This document shows positions 38,006 to 48,426 of a DNA stretch of 64,000 nt, piece by piece (the stretch's first letter is position 1; each line of letters starts with the position of its first letter). The stretch spans positions 322,501 to 386,500 of the forward strand of contig JABMCL010002145.1 of assembly GCA_018857735.1 (NCBI GenBank), in the 5' to 3' direction. The notes beneath the pieces were generated by a model. The model was not told where the DNA came from and made no database searches. It was given only the letters and a program-made list of their open reading frames with translations. This DNA is from Alviniconcha marisindica (lineage: Eukaryota > Mollusca > Gastropoda > Provannidae). The position numbers were made by a program, and so were the translations under genes.

Positions 38006-38039
38006 AAGCACTGGTGGTGATGATGCTGAAGAGAACAAG

Positions 38040-38220
38040 TTTTTGATAATAATACTGTGAGGAACTAGGGATTTTTCAAACAGTGTGACACTGATAGGGT
38101 GGCAAAAGTGGTTCATGAAAACTCACTGTTGTTGTTAATAATACAGTGATGGTGCTAAATATTTTTCAAACAGTGTGACGCTAATTGGGTGGCAAAAGTG
38201 GTTCGTGAAAACTCACTGTA
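38040..38220. repeat. Two-copy ~88-bp direct repeat
   Basis: Both copies contain tttttcaaacagtgtgac, gggtggcaaaagtggttc and gaaaactcactgt. Confidence 0.85.
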
Positions 38221-38354
38221 ACTGGTCAGATATAATTACACACTGCTGTCCATACTTGATACTACTACTACATCTGTACTAGCAAACACACAGCTCCCTT
38301 CCCTGTCTAGAACACCCCACACATACACACACGCATTTGTGTAACACACAGTCA

Positions 38355-38416
38355 CACAAAACACACACACACACACACACACACACAACACACACACACA
38401 CACACAGTGACACAGT

Positions 38417-38461
<45 letters not shown>

Positions 38462-38468
38462 CACACAC
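38355..38468. repeat. (CA)n microsatellite
   Basis: CA runs with gtgacacagtgacaca interruptions. Confidence 0.96.
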
Positions 38469-38824
38469 TCTCAGTCTCACTGTGATGTGTTTAACTGTTG
38501 TTGTTTTGTTGTTTTTCGGTTTGTTTTAGAACCAAACAAAATCGCAACCAGTTTTAAAACTGATTGGCAGATTGCAGATTTTGTCCCTGGAATATGCTGA
38601 TAGTCTATAGATATTAACTGGTAAAATACCAGAGAAATACCAGTTAATGTGAACGCGTAATGACACTTAAAAAACCTGTCTCAAATGATGCAATGATGAT
38701 GGCCTTGTTTAATGTTTCCATCTTTGTTCTCACCCTGACATAACCATCATTGTTGGCTGGCAGTGTCTGAAGTGTCTTCAGACTTCCTTTCATCTTTCTT
38801 TGTGGGCCGGTTAAACAAGTTGCA

Positions 38825-39035
38825 TAGCCTGTTCCACAGCCATGGGAATTCACCGGCACAGCCTGTTCCACAGCCATGGGAATTCACCGGCATAGCCTGT
38901 TCCACAGCCATGGGAATTCACCGGCATAGCCTGTTCCACAGCCATGGGAATTCACCGGCATAGCCTGTTCCACAGCCATGGGAATTCACCGGCATAGCCT
39001 GTTCCACAGCCATGGGAATTCACCGGCATAGCCTG
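38825..39035. repeat. 34-bp minisatellite
   Basis: Six copies of catagcctgttccacagcca then tgggaattcaccgg, each with an EcoRI-type GAATTC palindrome. Decayed related units extend to 39190. Confidence 0.95.
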
Positions 39036-39404
39036 GCACAGCTTGCTTCACAGGTTTGGCCATAGGATTTCATAGCCAGTTACACTGGCCCAGTCACAGG
39101 ATCTCACTGGCATAGCCTCTTCTAGTTCAACAGGCACACCCATAAGGATTTCATATCCAGTTACACTGGCCCAGCCATTGGATTGACTTTATAAAATGCC
39201 AAACTAGCCCATACTTTCTAAAAGGCCTATCACCCTGATATAACCATGGTGGTTGACTGGGCATAAAATACCAAATTACCTACTCTAAAAGGCCAAACAA
39301 ACTAGCCCAAAGTTTATGACATGGCTAAAGTCATACTTTATGAGCGGCCAAACTAGCCCATACTTTATGGGAGGCCAAACTAGCCCAACTTTATGAGAGG
39401 CCAA

Positions 39405-39582
39405 ACCTCTTTTTATCCCTGTCCGCACACTGTGGATGAGTCACAGCCCATTTTTTATCCCTGTCCGCACACTGTGGATGAGTCACAGCCCATTTTTTAT
39501 CCCTGTCCGCACACTGTGGATGAGTCACAGCCCATTTTTTATCCCTGTCCGCACACTGTGGAGGAGTCACAGCCCATGCGGC
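39405..39582. repeat. 41-bp minisatellite
   Basis: Four copies of ttttttatccctgtccgcac then actgtggatgagtcacagcc. Confidence 0.95.
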
Positions 39583-39624
39583 AAACAGTCAGCCAACACT
39601 GACAGTGAACCACAGTCTCATTGC

Positions 39625-39825
39625 TCATTAGGATGGTAATGGACAGTGTCACCAGGTCATTAGGATGGTAATGGACAGTGTCACCAGGTCATTAGGATGG
39701 TAATGGACAGTGTCACCAGGTCATTAGGATGGTAATGGACAGTGTCACCAGGTCATTAGGATGGTAATGGACAGTGTCACCAGGTCATTAGGATGGTAAT
39801 GGACAGTGTCACCAGGTCCTTAGCT
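39625..39825. repeat. 32-bp minisatellite
   Basis: Six identical copies of tcattaggatggtaatggac then agtgtcaccagg, suggesting very recent expansion. Confidence 0.96.
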
Positions 39826-40289
39826 TGTGTACTGACCGCACCTCTGGCTCTAGCACAGGAATGTCTGGCACTGGGTGGTAAGCATGGCAACACTGTCACA
39901 AAGTCTCACACTGATGGCCGGCTATGTCCTCATCACAGTCTGTTTGCGTTCTACACCCACATTATATATCTATGCTACACTGTTTGTTTATCACCACCGT
40001 GTGAGTAAGTTCACAATCCCATTTATGTTTCTGCTATTATTACCCCAATCATGATGTCTTTCATAACTGCACTTACAGGAAGTACTACTAATTGCATATA
40101 ATCAGTAAAGTATCAAATTCAAAGCACATAATTATTACTTACTTAGTATCATTATTCTCAGAATTTTCTTTAAGTCTATTCCATTCATAATATAAAAAAG
40201 ACAACAGATCTTGTAAGCCTACGTTTTTACTCATCACTGCATGTCATCAGTTACAACTTAAAACCAACACCCATGATACTAAGTGATAG

Positions 40290-40870
40290 TGTGTCTGTGA
40301 TAGTGACAGTGAAACTAGTGATAGTGACACAGGCCTACCCTGGCCAGTACTACATCAGTATGTTTATAAAAATAAAATACAACAAGCACCCTGACAGTGA
40401 AACTAGCAATAGTGACACAGACCTACCCTGGGCAGTACTACATCAGTATGTTTATAAAAATACAACCAGCACCCTGACAGTGAAACTAGCGACAGTGACA
40501 CAGACCTACCCTGGCCAGTACTGCATCAGTATGTTTATAAAAATACAACCAGCACCCCGACAATGAAACTAGCGACAGTGACACAGACCTACCCTGGCCA
40601 GTACTACATCAGTATGTTTATAAAAATACAACCAGCACCCCGACAGTGAAACTAGCGACAGTGACACAGGCCTACCCTGGCCAGTACTGCATCAGTATGT
40701 TTATAAAAATACAACCAGCACCCTGACAGTGAAACTAGCGACAGTGACACAGGCCTACCCTGGCCTGTACTGCATCAGTATGTTTATAAAAATACAACCA
40801 GCACCCCGACAGTGAAACTAGCGACAGTGACACAGGCCTACCCTGGCCCGTACTGCATCAGTATGCTTGC
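40290..40870. repeat. ~80-bp repeat
   Basis: Seven copies containing gacacagacctaccctggcc, agtactacatcagtatgttt and ataaaaatacaaccagcacc. Confidence 0.94.
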
Positions 40871-40920
40871 AGCAACGACACTGAACAGAACAAATATTTG
40901 AAGCTGAGCAATCAGGATCA

Positions 40921-41208
40921 ATGCCGGAGCCTCATGACGAGTCAGGATCAATGCCAGAGCCTCATGATGAGTCAGCATCAATGCCGGAGCCTCTGGATCA
41001 GTCGGCATCAATGTTGGAACAGGAGCCTCCTCAGATGTGCAGATGCGTTAATCAAAGGCTGGCTATAACAGTTTTAATATTGCTGGTGCTACTGGCCAAG
41101 CCACAAACATTGCTCTGGGTGACTGCGACTGCGAGTAACTCGCTCAAGTCCGCCAGTCTGAAAAGTATGGGCGAGCAAATCGACCAGTCAACGGGTCATA
41201 TGTTCTGA
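40921..41208 (+). CDS. Possible small ORF with acidic repeats and a membrane segment
   Basis: A 95-codon frame with ATG start. Three copies of a 10-residue repeat (MPEPHDESAS-like) are followed by a Cys-containing turn (MCRCVN) and a hydrophobic run LAITVLILLVLLA, then a Ser/Lys-rich tail. The repeat is encoded by a 30-bp unit, so the frame is maintained by its multiple-of-three length. It lies antisense inside intron 1 of the C2CD2-like gene. It could be chance; I recognise no family. Confidence 0.2.
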   Translation: MPEPHDESGSMPEPHDESASMPEPLDQSASMLEQEPPQMCRCVNQRLAITVLILLVLLAKPQTLLWVTATASNSLKSASLKSMGEQIDQSTGHMF

Positions 41209-41334
41209 CTCTCAGTCCAATGGAATAACATGGCAAATATTAACTATTAAGTCAAGTTGTTTTCACTCATTTTGCTTTGTGTACTGTTATGAAGTAAGAC
41301 TTAAATGAGTGCCCATCACTACAGTTAGTACAAA

Positions 41335-42110
41335 GCCTGTCTCATTGCCTCTTTCACAGACCTGCATCCTGTCTACACAGGTAGAAGGCCAGAGCAGATG
41401 TCAATAACTGTAATTGCCTGTTCCACAGACCTGCATTCTGTCTACACAGGTAGAAGGCCAGATGTCAGTAACTGTAATACTAATCAGTAATAGCCTGTTC
41501 CACAGTCCTGCACCTTGTCTACACTGTACACAGGTTGAAGGCCAGATGTCAATAACTTAATAGCCTGTTCCACATATCTACATCCTGTCTAAACAGGTAG
41601 AGGGCCAGATGTCAATAACTGTAATAGTCTGTTCCACATACCTACATCCTGTCTACACAGGTAGAAGGCCAGATGTCAATAACTGTAATACTAATCGCCT
41701 CTTCCACTTTCCTACATCCTGTCTACACAGGTAGAAGGCCATGGATGTCAGTAACTGTAATAGCCTGTTCCACATACCTACATCCTGTCTACACAGGTAG
41801 AAGGCCAGATGTCAATAACTGTAATAGCCTGTTCCACATACCTACATCCTGTCTACACAGGTTAAAGGCCAGATGTCAGTCACTGTAATAGCCTGTTCCA
41901 CAGACCTGCATCCTGTCTACACAGGTAGAACTAGAAGGCCTGATGTCAATAATTGTAATACTAATAGCCTCTTCCACAGACCTGCATCCTGTATACACAG
42001 GTAGAGGGCCAGATAACAATAACTGTATCAATTTGTAATAGCCTGTTCCAGGGACCTACATGATACATCCTGTCTACAGAGGTAGAACTAAAAAGCCAAG
42101 GGCAGGTGTA
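41335..42110. repeat. ~64-bp repeat
   Basis: About 12 diverged copies of cctgttccacagacctgcat, then cctgtctacacaggtagaag and gccagatgtcaataactgta. Each unit contains acaggtagaaggcc. Confidence 0.92.
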
Positions 42111-42369
42111 ATACTAATAGCAGGTTTCACAGGAACTGACAGGAAATTGTGTTAGTTAAGGTATAACATAGTCAAAAAGTAGGGAGAGGATTTGGAACAA
42201 ATAGTGTTGAATGGACCAAGAAAGCAGAAATTAAGACAAGGAAGAAATTCCTGGCAGTAGTCAAAGCATGCATGGTAACTGGTATACTCTACCTACTCCT
42301 GGCCAGGTGAACATTTGTCAGCTGTGACTGTGTGACTGCTGTGACTGTGTGAGTTCTCAACAGACATCG

Positions 42370-42430
<61 letters not shown>
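42370..42430. repeat. Poly(A) tract
   Basis: About 60 A bases, possibly a retroposon tail or an over-called homopolymer. No SINE body is recognised directly next to it. Confidence 0.85.
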
Positions 42431-42432
<2 letters not shown>

Positions 42433-43024
42433 AACTTTTTCCTGTATTTGAGTACCCCACTAAGTTAGTTTCTAAAAAAGGCTGTATTTAACAACTTACG
42501 TTTTCTAAAAAAGGCCGCATATTTTTTTTTAAAAAAAACCCCTTACATTTTCTACCATCATCATGATCATGTGACATGTCCTAGTACTTGTAAAATGTCC
42601 TATTGATCTGTAAAATGTCCTACTGATTTTCTGTGCAGTAGGATAATGTACTAACTACTATTACTATTAGTATTACTACTAAACTTTTGAATTTTGGGAT
42701 GAAACACTGTGCCTGACGGTGACATAAGCGCCAAAGATCAGCCCTCACAAAGAATTTAACCAGCACAAGACTTCTGGCCCTTTCTACAGTGCTTGTTCAC
42801 CAGGGTTTTCAAGGCATTCTACTGTTTTTGTTGGTTAAACTTAAACTTGTCTCCAAAGAGGTACTGCTGGCGACCAAGAACCCAGAGGTTGGGGAGGAGG
42901 GAGACAATACATAATACAGCACACTGTCACACAAGTGTCAGTGTCACCACCAGAATAACTCAGGACCACATTAACTGATTAAGATGGCCACCACTGAATG
43001 CCTTTGGCTTTTATAACACTTTAA

Positions 43025-43264
43025 CCCCTTCGCTACTATGATGTCACTTCAAAATGATCAATAAAAGTGCAAAACTTAAAAGTAATAAAACCCTTAAGCC
43101 TTTTTGTCTTCTTTTTCGCACTGGCATGTGAAAGGATTTTCATCAAAATGCTCAACGTTGAAAGTAGATGTACTTGTAAGACCAGAAAGTATACTCTTCG
43201 CAAATGCAAGCGTGTCCATGCATCTTTCAGCCTGGAAATGTTACTGCCTGAGGCAGTGAAGGGG
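43025..43264. mobile_element. TTAA-flanked MITE, copy 1
   Basis: A 240-bp element bounded by TTAA at both 43021-43024 and 43265-43268. Inverted ends are CCCCTTCGCTAC and the complement of CCCCTTCACTGCC. The interior shares caataaaagtgc, gcatgtgaaaggatt and caaaatgc with a second copy at 47205-47495. TTAA duplication plus C-rich ends suggests a piggyBac-derived MITE. Confidence 0.8.
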
Positions 43265-43318
43265 TTAATTAATCACTGTGAAAGTCAAAGTAACAAGACA
43301 CAACTTATGATGAGCGGG

Positions 43319-43394
43319 GTGAGCCAAAGCAGAATTGAACCAGGGTCCTTCTGCTCATGGCCTAAAGCCTTACCACTAGGCCAAGCCGGCTCAC
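43319..43394 (-). mobile_element. tRNA-derived SINE head or tRNA pseudogene
   Basis: On the minus strand, a TGGCCTAGTGGTAAGGC A-box-like segment and a GGTTCAATTC B-box lie 25-30 bases apart. The outermost seven bases (GTGAGCC and GGCTCAC) are complementary. The T-arm does not pair properly, so this is not a functional tRNA. Confidence 0.65.
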
Positions 43395-43829
43395 TGAAAT
43401 TCTACAGGTAACAGGATGTATAGATATGCGCATTATTGTTCCCACCTACACAATTACACCCAGCTGTGCAGACACATTTAGCGCTGGAGTAGTAACCTCC
43501 TGACAGGTGCAATGCCCTTGTGCCCTCATGCTGCAAGGTCTGCATGTAGTAATGTACGCTACACTGGCTTGCTCGAGTTGCTGGCATACCACACAACCAG
43601 CCCCCTGCATGCCCGTTGCCAAGGTAATTTGCTAAACACCCGAACATCAAACCAGCCGGTACGCGCACCCAGCAACCGGCGTTGCACGCTGAATCCACAC
43701 ACAAGGGCTAAGAATAGCTCTTGAAACGAATAGCAGAGAAGACGAGACGAAAAATCGCATACAACATTGAGACTAGCAGGGAGACTCAGTCAGACCCAGA
43801 TTCCGAGAGGGAGAAAACAAAATATATAC

Positions 43830-44180
43830 CCCCAGTTTGGTCAGCTGGTGGTTGAGTGACTTGACCCACTCTTCCAGGTAGACAGGCGAGTGGTAGTAGT
43901 GAAGGTAGAGCCAGCCGATAACCGTGTTGAACCAACGACATGTTTCGCTGCCGTGATGAATGTGAGCAGTCACGCTCGCCAAAAATCCGCCGCCCGCTGA
44001 TGCATTGTCGCGAGTTCTCTCAACCCCAGGTTGCTTGGTGACAGGTCCGAGAGCGCTTTTCACGGAATTGCAAATGACGACAACAACAGCAGCGCCTGCA
44101 CACCATCCCAGCAGCAACAAATCCAACACATAGCTGTCAAAATCCAGATCCGTGTACCAAGTGCTTGCAGCCGTCGCCAT
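43830..44180 (-). CDS. C2CD2-like gene, exon 1 (membrane anchor, SMP start)
   Basis: First coding exon of 117 codons. The start ATG sits in a good context (ccaagATGGCGACGG); an in-frame ATG 57 bases upstream lacks such context. Residues 18-40 (VLDLLLLGWCAGAAVVVVIC then NSV) form one membrane helix near the N-terminus. A Ser/Gly-rich spacer follows, then residues 80-117: CRWFNTVIGWLYLHYYHSPV then YLEEWVKSLNHQLTKLG. The W--aWvk-LN-q pattern matches the start of the SMP domain of C2CD2/C2CD2L (W-RAWVRALNEQ). The exon ends in phase 0 with a GTATAT donor. These proteins are ER-anchored and transfer lipids at ER-plasma membrane contacts; that role is inferred here. Confidence 0.72.
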
Positions 44181-44762
44181 CTTGGAATAAGTCAGCGAAA
44201 GTCTGTACCAAATAAGTTTCAGGGTTATATCTGCCATCCTTCAGCCAATCACAGCCCTCCGAGAGAAACAGGATCGCAGAAGAGGGGGGCCGTTTCTCCA
44301 TAAACTGCCTTCTTGCTTCCTTTCCAGTTTCCGCGGTGCCACGCACGCGGGACTCGCTAGAGGATGCCAAAAATAAAGGTAGCTGGTCCTGGGTTATCTC
44401 CCGTCTCTCGGTTGCCGGCAGAGCTGCGTTCAGATCTCCGTACCCGCCCACATAGTTTGATTCAGTACTATTTAAATTTTCTTTGGCAACTGACTTTACG
44501 TGTTCCTTTTGTTTACTTTATATAAGTAAACAACACTTTTGCATAGCTTGATAAAACCGTTTGCTTCTGCTTTGTAAATGGAGACAGGCTCTTTCCACTC
44601 GAGTTGATACTGAACGCACCCCAAGATGTAAACAAACCGTGACACGCTGGTTCAGTCTCTGAAAACGAGGCTCTGAAATCCATCTCTGGTGCAACTGGCT
44701 GTTCCATCGATTTTTGATATTCAGCACCCAGTCACTCGTGAAGATCACATCTATGCAAGAAA

Positions 44763-44766
<4 letters not shown>

Positions 44767-44830
<64 letters not shown>
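44767..44830. repeat. (CA)n microsatellite
   Basis: A CA run with a single cc interruption, upstream of the C2CD2-like start. Confidence 0.96.
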
Positions 44831-44831
<1 letters not shown>

Positions 44832-44964
44832 CAAAACACAAGTAGTATATATGACAGGTCTGATTCAGTTGTTGATGATACAGGCCACGTAATAAGTTTT
44901 AAATCGCCTGAAATCATCTGCCTTTATGGTTCATTCACCTGCATTTTCTTTTTTACACACACAC

Positions 44965-45150
44965 ACAGATTGTCAAAAGCCATCTATCTAGCATGCATCA
45001 CTGAATTTCACAGAGATTGTCAAAACGCATCTCTGTTGCATGCATTACCAAATTTCAGATTGTCATAAAACATCTATCCTTAGCTTGCATTACCGAATTT
45101 TACACAGATTGTCAAAACCCATCTCTTTAACTTGCATTATTGAATTTCAC
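44965..45150. repeat. ~50-bp repeat
   Basis: Four copies of agattgtcaaaacccatcta, then an agcatgcattac variant and gaatttcac. Confidence 0.88.
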
Positions 45151-45239
45151 AGACAATAAAGTATATAATTGTGAAAGAAATCAAGTTGAAATTAACTGTG
45201 ATCATGTGTGTGCTGTTCCAGCAAAACAAATGTTGGGGA

Positions 45240-46085
45240 GAAGATTATTTTGTGTTTTGTTAGGGAGTTTTTATTTTTTGTTTTCTTTATTTTTGTTTTG
45301 TTAGGGAGGGGGTTCATTGTTTTTTGTTTTGTTAGGGATGGGGCCCTTTATTTTATTTATTTTTTTTAATATTTTTTTTGGGGGGGTCTTTATTCTGTGT
45401 TTTGTTAGGGAGGGGGTTCTTTATTTTTTATTTTGCTGGGGGGGGGGGGGGGACTCTGGTTTTTGCACTCTTGCTTATTTTGTGTGATTCGGGGGTGTCT
45501 TTTTCTTCTTCTTTTTTTGCTGGGGGGAGGGGTGTCTTTATTTTGTGTTTTGTAATGTTAGGAGGGGGTTCTTTATTTTGTGTTTTGTAATGTTAGGTGG
45601 GTGTGTCTTTATTTTGTGTTTTGTAATGTTAGGAGGGGTGTCTTTATTTTGTGTTTTGTAAGGGAGGAGGTTCTCTTCATTTTGCTGAATGGGGGTGGGG
45701 AGTGTTTTGTTGGGGGGGGGGGTGTCTTTTATTCTGTGCTTTGTTAGGGAGGGGTTCTCTGTTTTTTGTTTTTTTTGGAGTTTTGTTAGGGAGGGGGTCC
45801 TTTATTTTGTGTTTTGTTAGGGAGGGGGTCCTTTGTGTTTTGTTGGGGGGGGGGGGGGGGTCTTTCTTCTGTGTTTTGTTAGGGAGGGGGTTCTCTATTT
45901 TTTTTCTTTATGTTGTGTTTTGTTAGGGAGGGGGTGCTTTATTTTGTGTTTTGCTGGGTGGGGGGGGGGGGGGGTCTTTATTTTGTGTTTTGTTGGGGGC
46001 GGGGGGGGGGGGGGGGTCTTTTTTTTCTGGGGGGGAGGAGGTGTCTTTATTTTGTGTTTTGTAAGAGAGGAGGTTTTACTCTGTT
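45240..46085. repeat. G-rich ~30-bp repeat with G-quadruplex potential
   Basis: Units of tttattttgtgttttgttag then ggagggggttct, with G runs of up to 18 bases. Four or more G runs lie within 60 bases throughout, on the plus strand only. Confidence 0.9.
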
Positions 46086-46659
46086 TTACTTTGCTGAATT
46101 TGTGTGGGGAGTGTTGTGGTGGGGAGATCTTTGTAATTACCATAACATCTACCAGTGTCTCAGAAATGTAAGGTTAATGACACCAACTGACACCAAGCAT
46201 ACAACCAATTTAAAACAAGCATCAATCAAGCCAAAATAGAGTTCCAGACATTTTTGTTTGATTTTATTTATTTATGCTTTTTAATTTGCCATTGAATCAT
46301 ACATATGCAATAAATCAAACCAATCAATGCATGATATAGCTATCTACCTATCTATCTATATAGATACATGTGCATACCTGTCAACCCATACAGCTTACTG
46401 GTATAAAATACAGTTTTTTCATTATTTTGAGGGGATATGGCCATACTGAAAAATGGATACAAGAAAACATAATTTTCATGACTGCCATTGTCTAATCATG
46501 CACCCACCCACACACACACACACATGCGCGCACACACACCACACACACACACACAACACACAAAAACAAAACAAAAAACAACAAGAACAACAACAGCTAC
46601 AATAAGAATTAATCTTTCTAAACAGTGGTGGGCTGTGAAGACTAACAGCCAGTCAAATA

Positions 46660-46855
46660 CACAGGTCATACCAGTGCAAAACAGCCATTATCTACTTAAT
46701 CACCCACGCAAACAACAACAACAGCCCCTAATTCAAAACAGCCATTATCTACTTAATCACCCACGCAAACAACAACAACAGCCCCTAATTCAAAACAGCC
46801 ATTATCTACTTAATCACCCACGCAAACAACAATAACAGCCCCTAATTCAAAACAG
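46660..46855. repeat. 57-bp repeat
   Basis: Three near-identical copies of aaaacagccattatctactt, then aatcacccacgcaaacaaca and acaacagcccctaattc. Confidence 0.95.
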
Positions 46856-47204
46856 TACTGAGCTGTGAAGACAATCAGCCAATCAGCTACACAGGTGACA
46901 TCAGAGCAAAACAGTCGATCTATTCATGCACCCATACACACACAAACAAACCACAACACAAACAAACCACAAAACTGAGAGCTAAATGAAGAACAGCCAA
47001 AGCACCCATAGGTAAAGAACCCACAGCCCCACGCATCATGAACAACAGACGATGCACCAACAGCATAAAAAAAAGTCCCATCAGTCACCACTGGCAACAG
47101 CTTCCAGTCCCAGGGTGCTTTGCTGCTGGGAACTTAAATTGAAATGAATACAGGTACCACTAACTGTCATCATTTTTAGCCCTTGCAGCCTATACTCAGC
47201 TTGA

Positions 47205-47495
47205 ACCCTTTCATTGCCCTGACGTCACTGGAAAATGGCCAATAAAAGTGCTAAAGTTTCAAACCTCCAGCCTTTTTTACCCCCACCCTCACCCCCTTTA
47301 CCTTCTTCTTCTTTTTTTGCATTAGCATGTGAAAGGATTCCTTCAAAATGCACAGTATCAAAAGTAGATTGGTTATAGGACTGGAAAATATACTGCGAAA
47401 GTAGATCTGTCATACAACCAGAAAATATAATGTTTGCAGGCATATGCGTGTACACTTTCAGCCCAGAGATTTGACAGACTGGGGCAGTGAGGGGG
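47205..47495. mobile_element. TTAA-type MITE, copy 2
   Basis: Diverged relative of 43025-43264. The left end is ccctttcattgcc after a degenerate ttga; the right end is ggcagtgaggggg followed by TTAA. The middle shares ccaataaaagtgctaaa, gcatgtgaaaggatt and ttcaaaatgca with copy 1. Its right end runs straight into a 51-bp array built from that end. Confidence 0.75.
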
Positions 47496-47935
47496 TTAAC
47501 AGCAATGTCAATTGTAACTGTTTTACAGACTGGGGCAGGGAGGGGGTTAACAGCAATGTCAATTGTAACTGTTTTACAGACTGGGGCAGTGAGGGGGTTA
47601 ACGGCAATGTCAATTGTAACTGTTTTCACAGACTGGGGCAGTGAGGGGGTTAACGGCAACGTCAATTGTAACTGTTTTACAGACTGGGGCAGTGAGGGGG
47701 TTAACGGCAACGTCAATTGTAACTGTTTTACAGACTGGGGCAGTGAGGGGGTTAACGGCAACGTCAATTGTAACTGTTTTACAGACTGGGGCAGTGAGGG
47801 GGTTAATGGCAACGTCAATTGTAACTGTTGCACAGACTGGGGCAGTGAGGGGGTTAACGGCAACGTCAATTGTAACTGTTTCACAGACTGGGGCAGTGAG
47901 GGGGTTAACAGCAATGTCAACTGTAACTGATATGC
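47466..47935. repeat. 51-bp minisatellite seeded from a MITE end
   Basis: Nine copies of tgtaactgttttacagactg, then gggcagtgagggggttaacg and gcaacgtcaat. The second part is the right terminus of the MITE (ggcagtgagggggTTAA) plus flank. Because 51 is a multiple of three, frames stay open on both strands, but none is a gene. Confidence 0.92.
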
Positions 47936-47989
47936 AACAGCAGGGAGAGAAAGCTGACGCTGACTTGATACAAATGGAATGAACTGAAG

Positions 47990-48426
47990 CGTCAGCTGAA
48001 ACTCCTGGGTTACAGTACTTCAAACAAACACTATCCACAGAACAGAAGTAACAAATATGCGTACATATATATATATATAATGTCTATAATTGTTATATAT
48101 TTACAGATATACCAATCCATTCACATATATATCTGTGATGTACAACAAATTACATGTTTGTTATATATGTGTCTATAGATGTATCCGTCAGACAAGCTGT
48201 AAAATGTCACACCAACTGCTGGCAGGGAACCACGTGTTGTTGGCAGGTAATCCGCTGTGTTAACCAGCTGCAGGCTGGAAAAGACCATCCAGAGGTTGTT
48301 GGCTATCTGAACACATCTGCAGGCTGGTGATGGCCGACCCAGACTAGGCACTGAACAAGAGCAGTTTGCCATCAGAGGTTGTTGGGCATCTGAATACATC
48401 AGCAAGCTGTTGACAGCCGCCACAGA
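47990..48426. other. WDR27 3' flank
   Basis: Contains (AT)n at 48066-48080 and a two-copy aggttgttggctatctgaac / aggttgttgggcatctgaat repeat downstream of the stop codon. No clear AATAAA signal was found on the minus strand. Confidence 0.5.

Noticed and set aside
43319..43394. Functional tRNA gene on the minus strand
   Set aside because: Outer stem pairs but the D- and T-arm spacing is wrong and the T-stem is not complementary.
47225..47920. 231-codon minus-strand frame
   Set aside because: Produced by the 51-bp array, whose length is a multiple of three; opposite strand is open as well.
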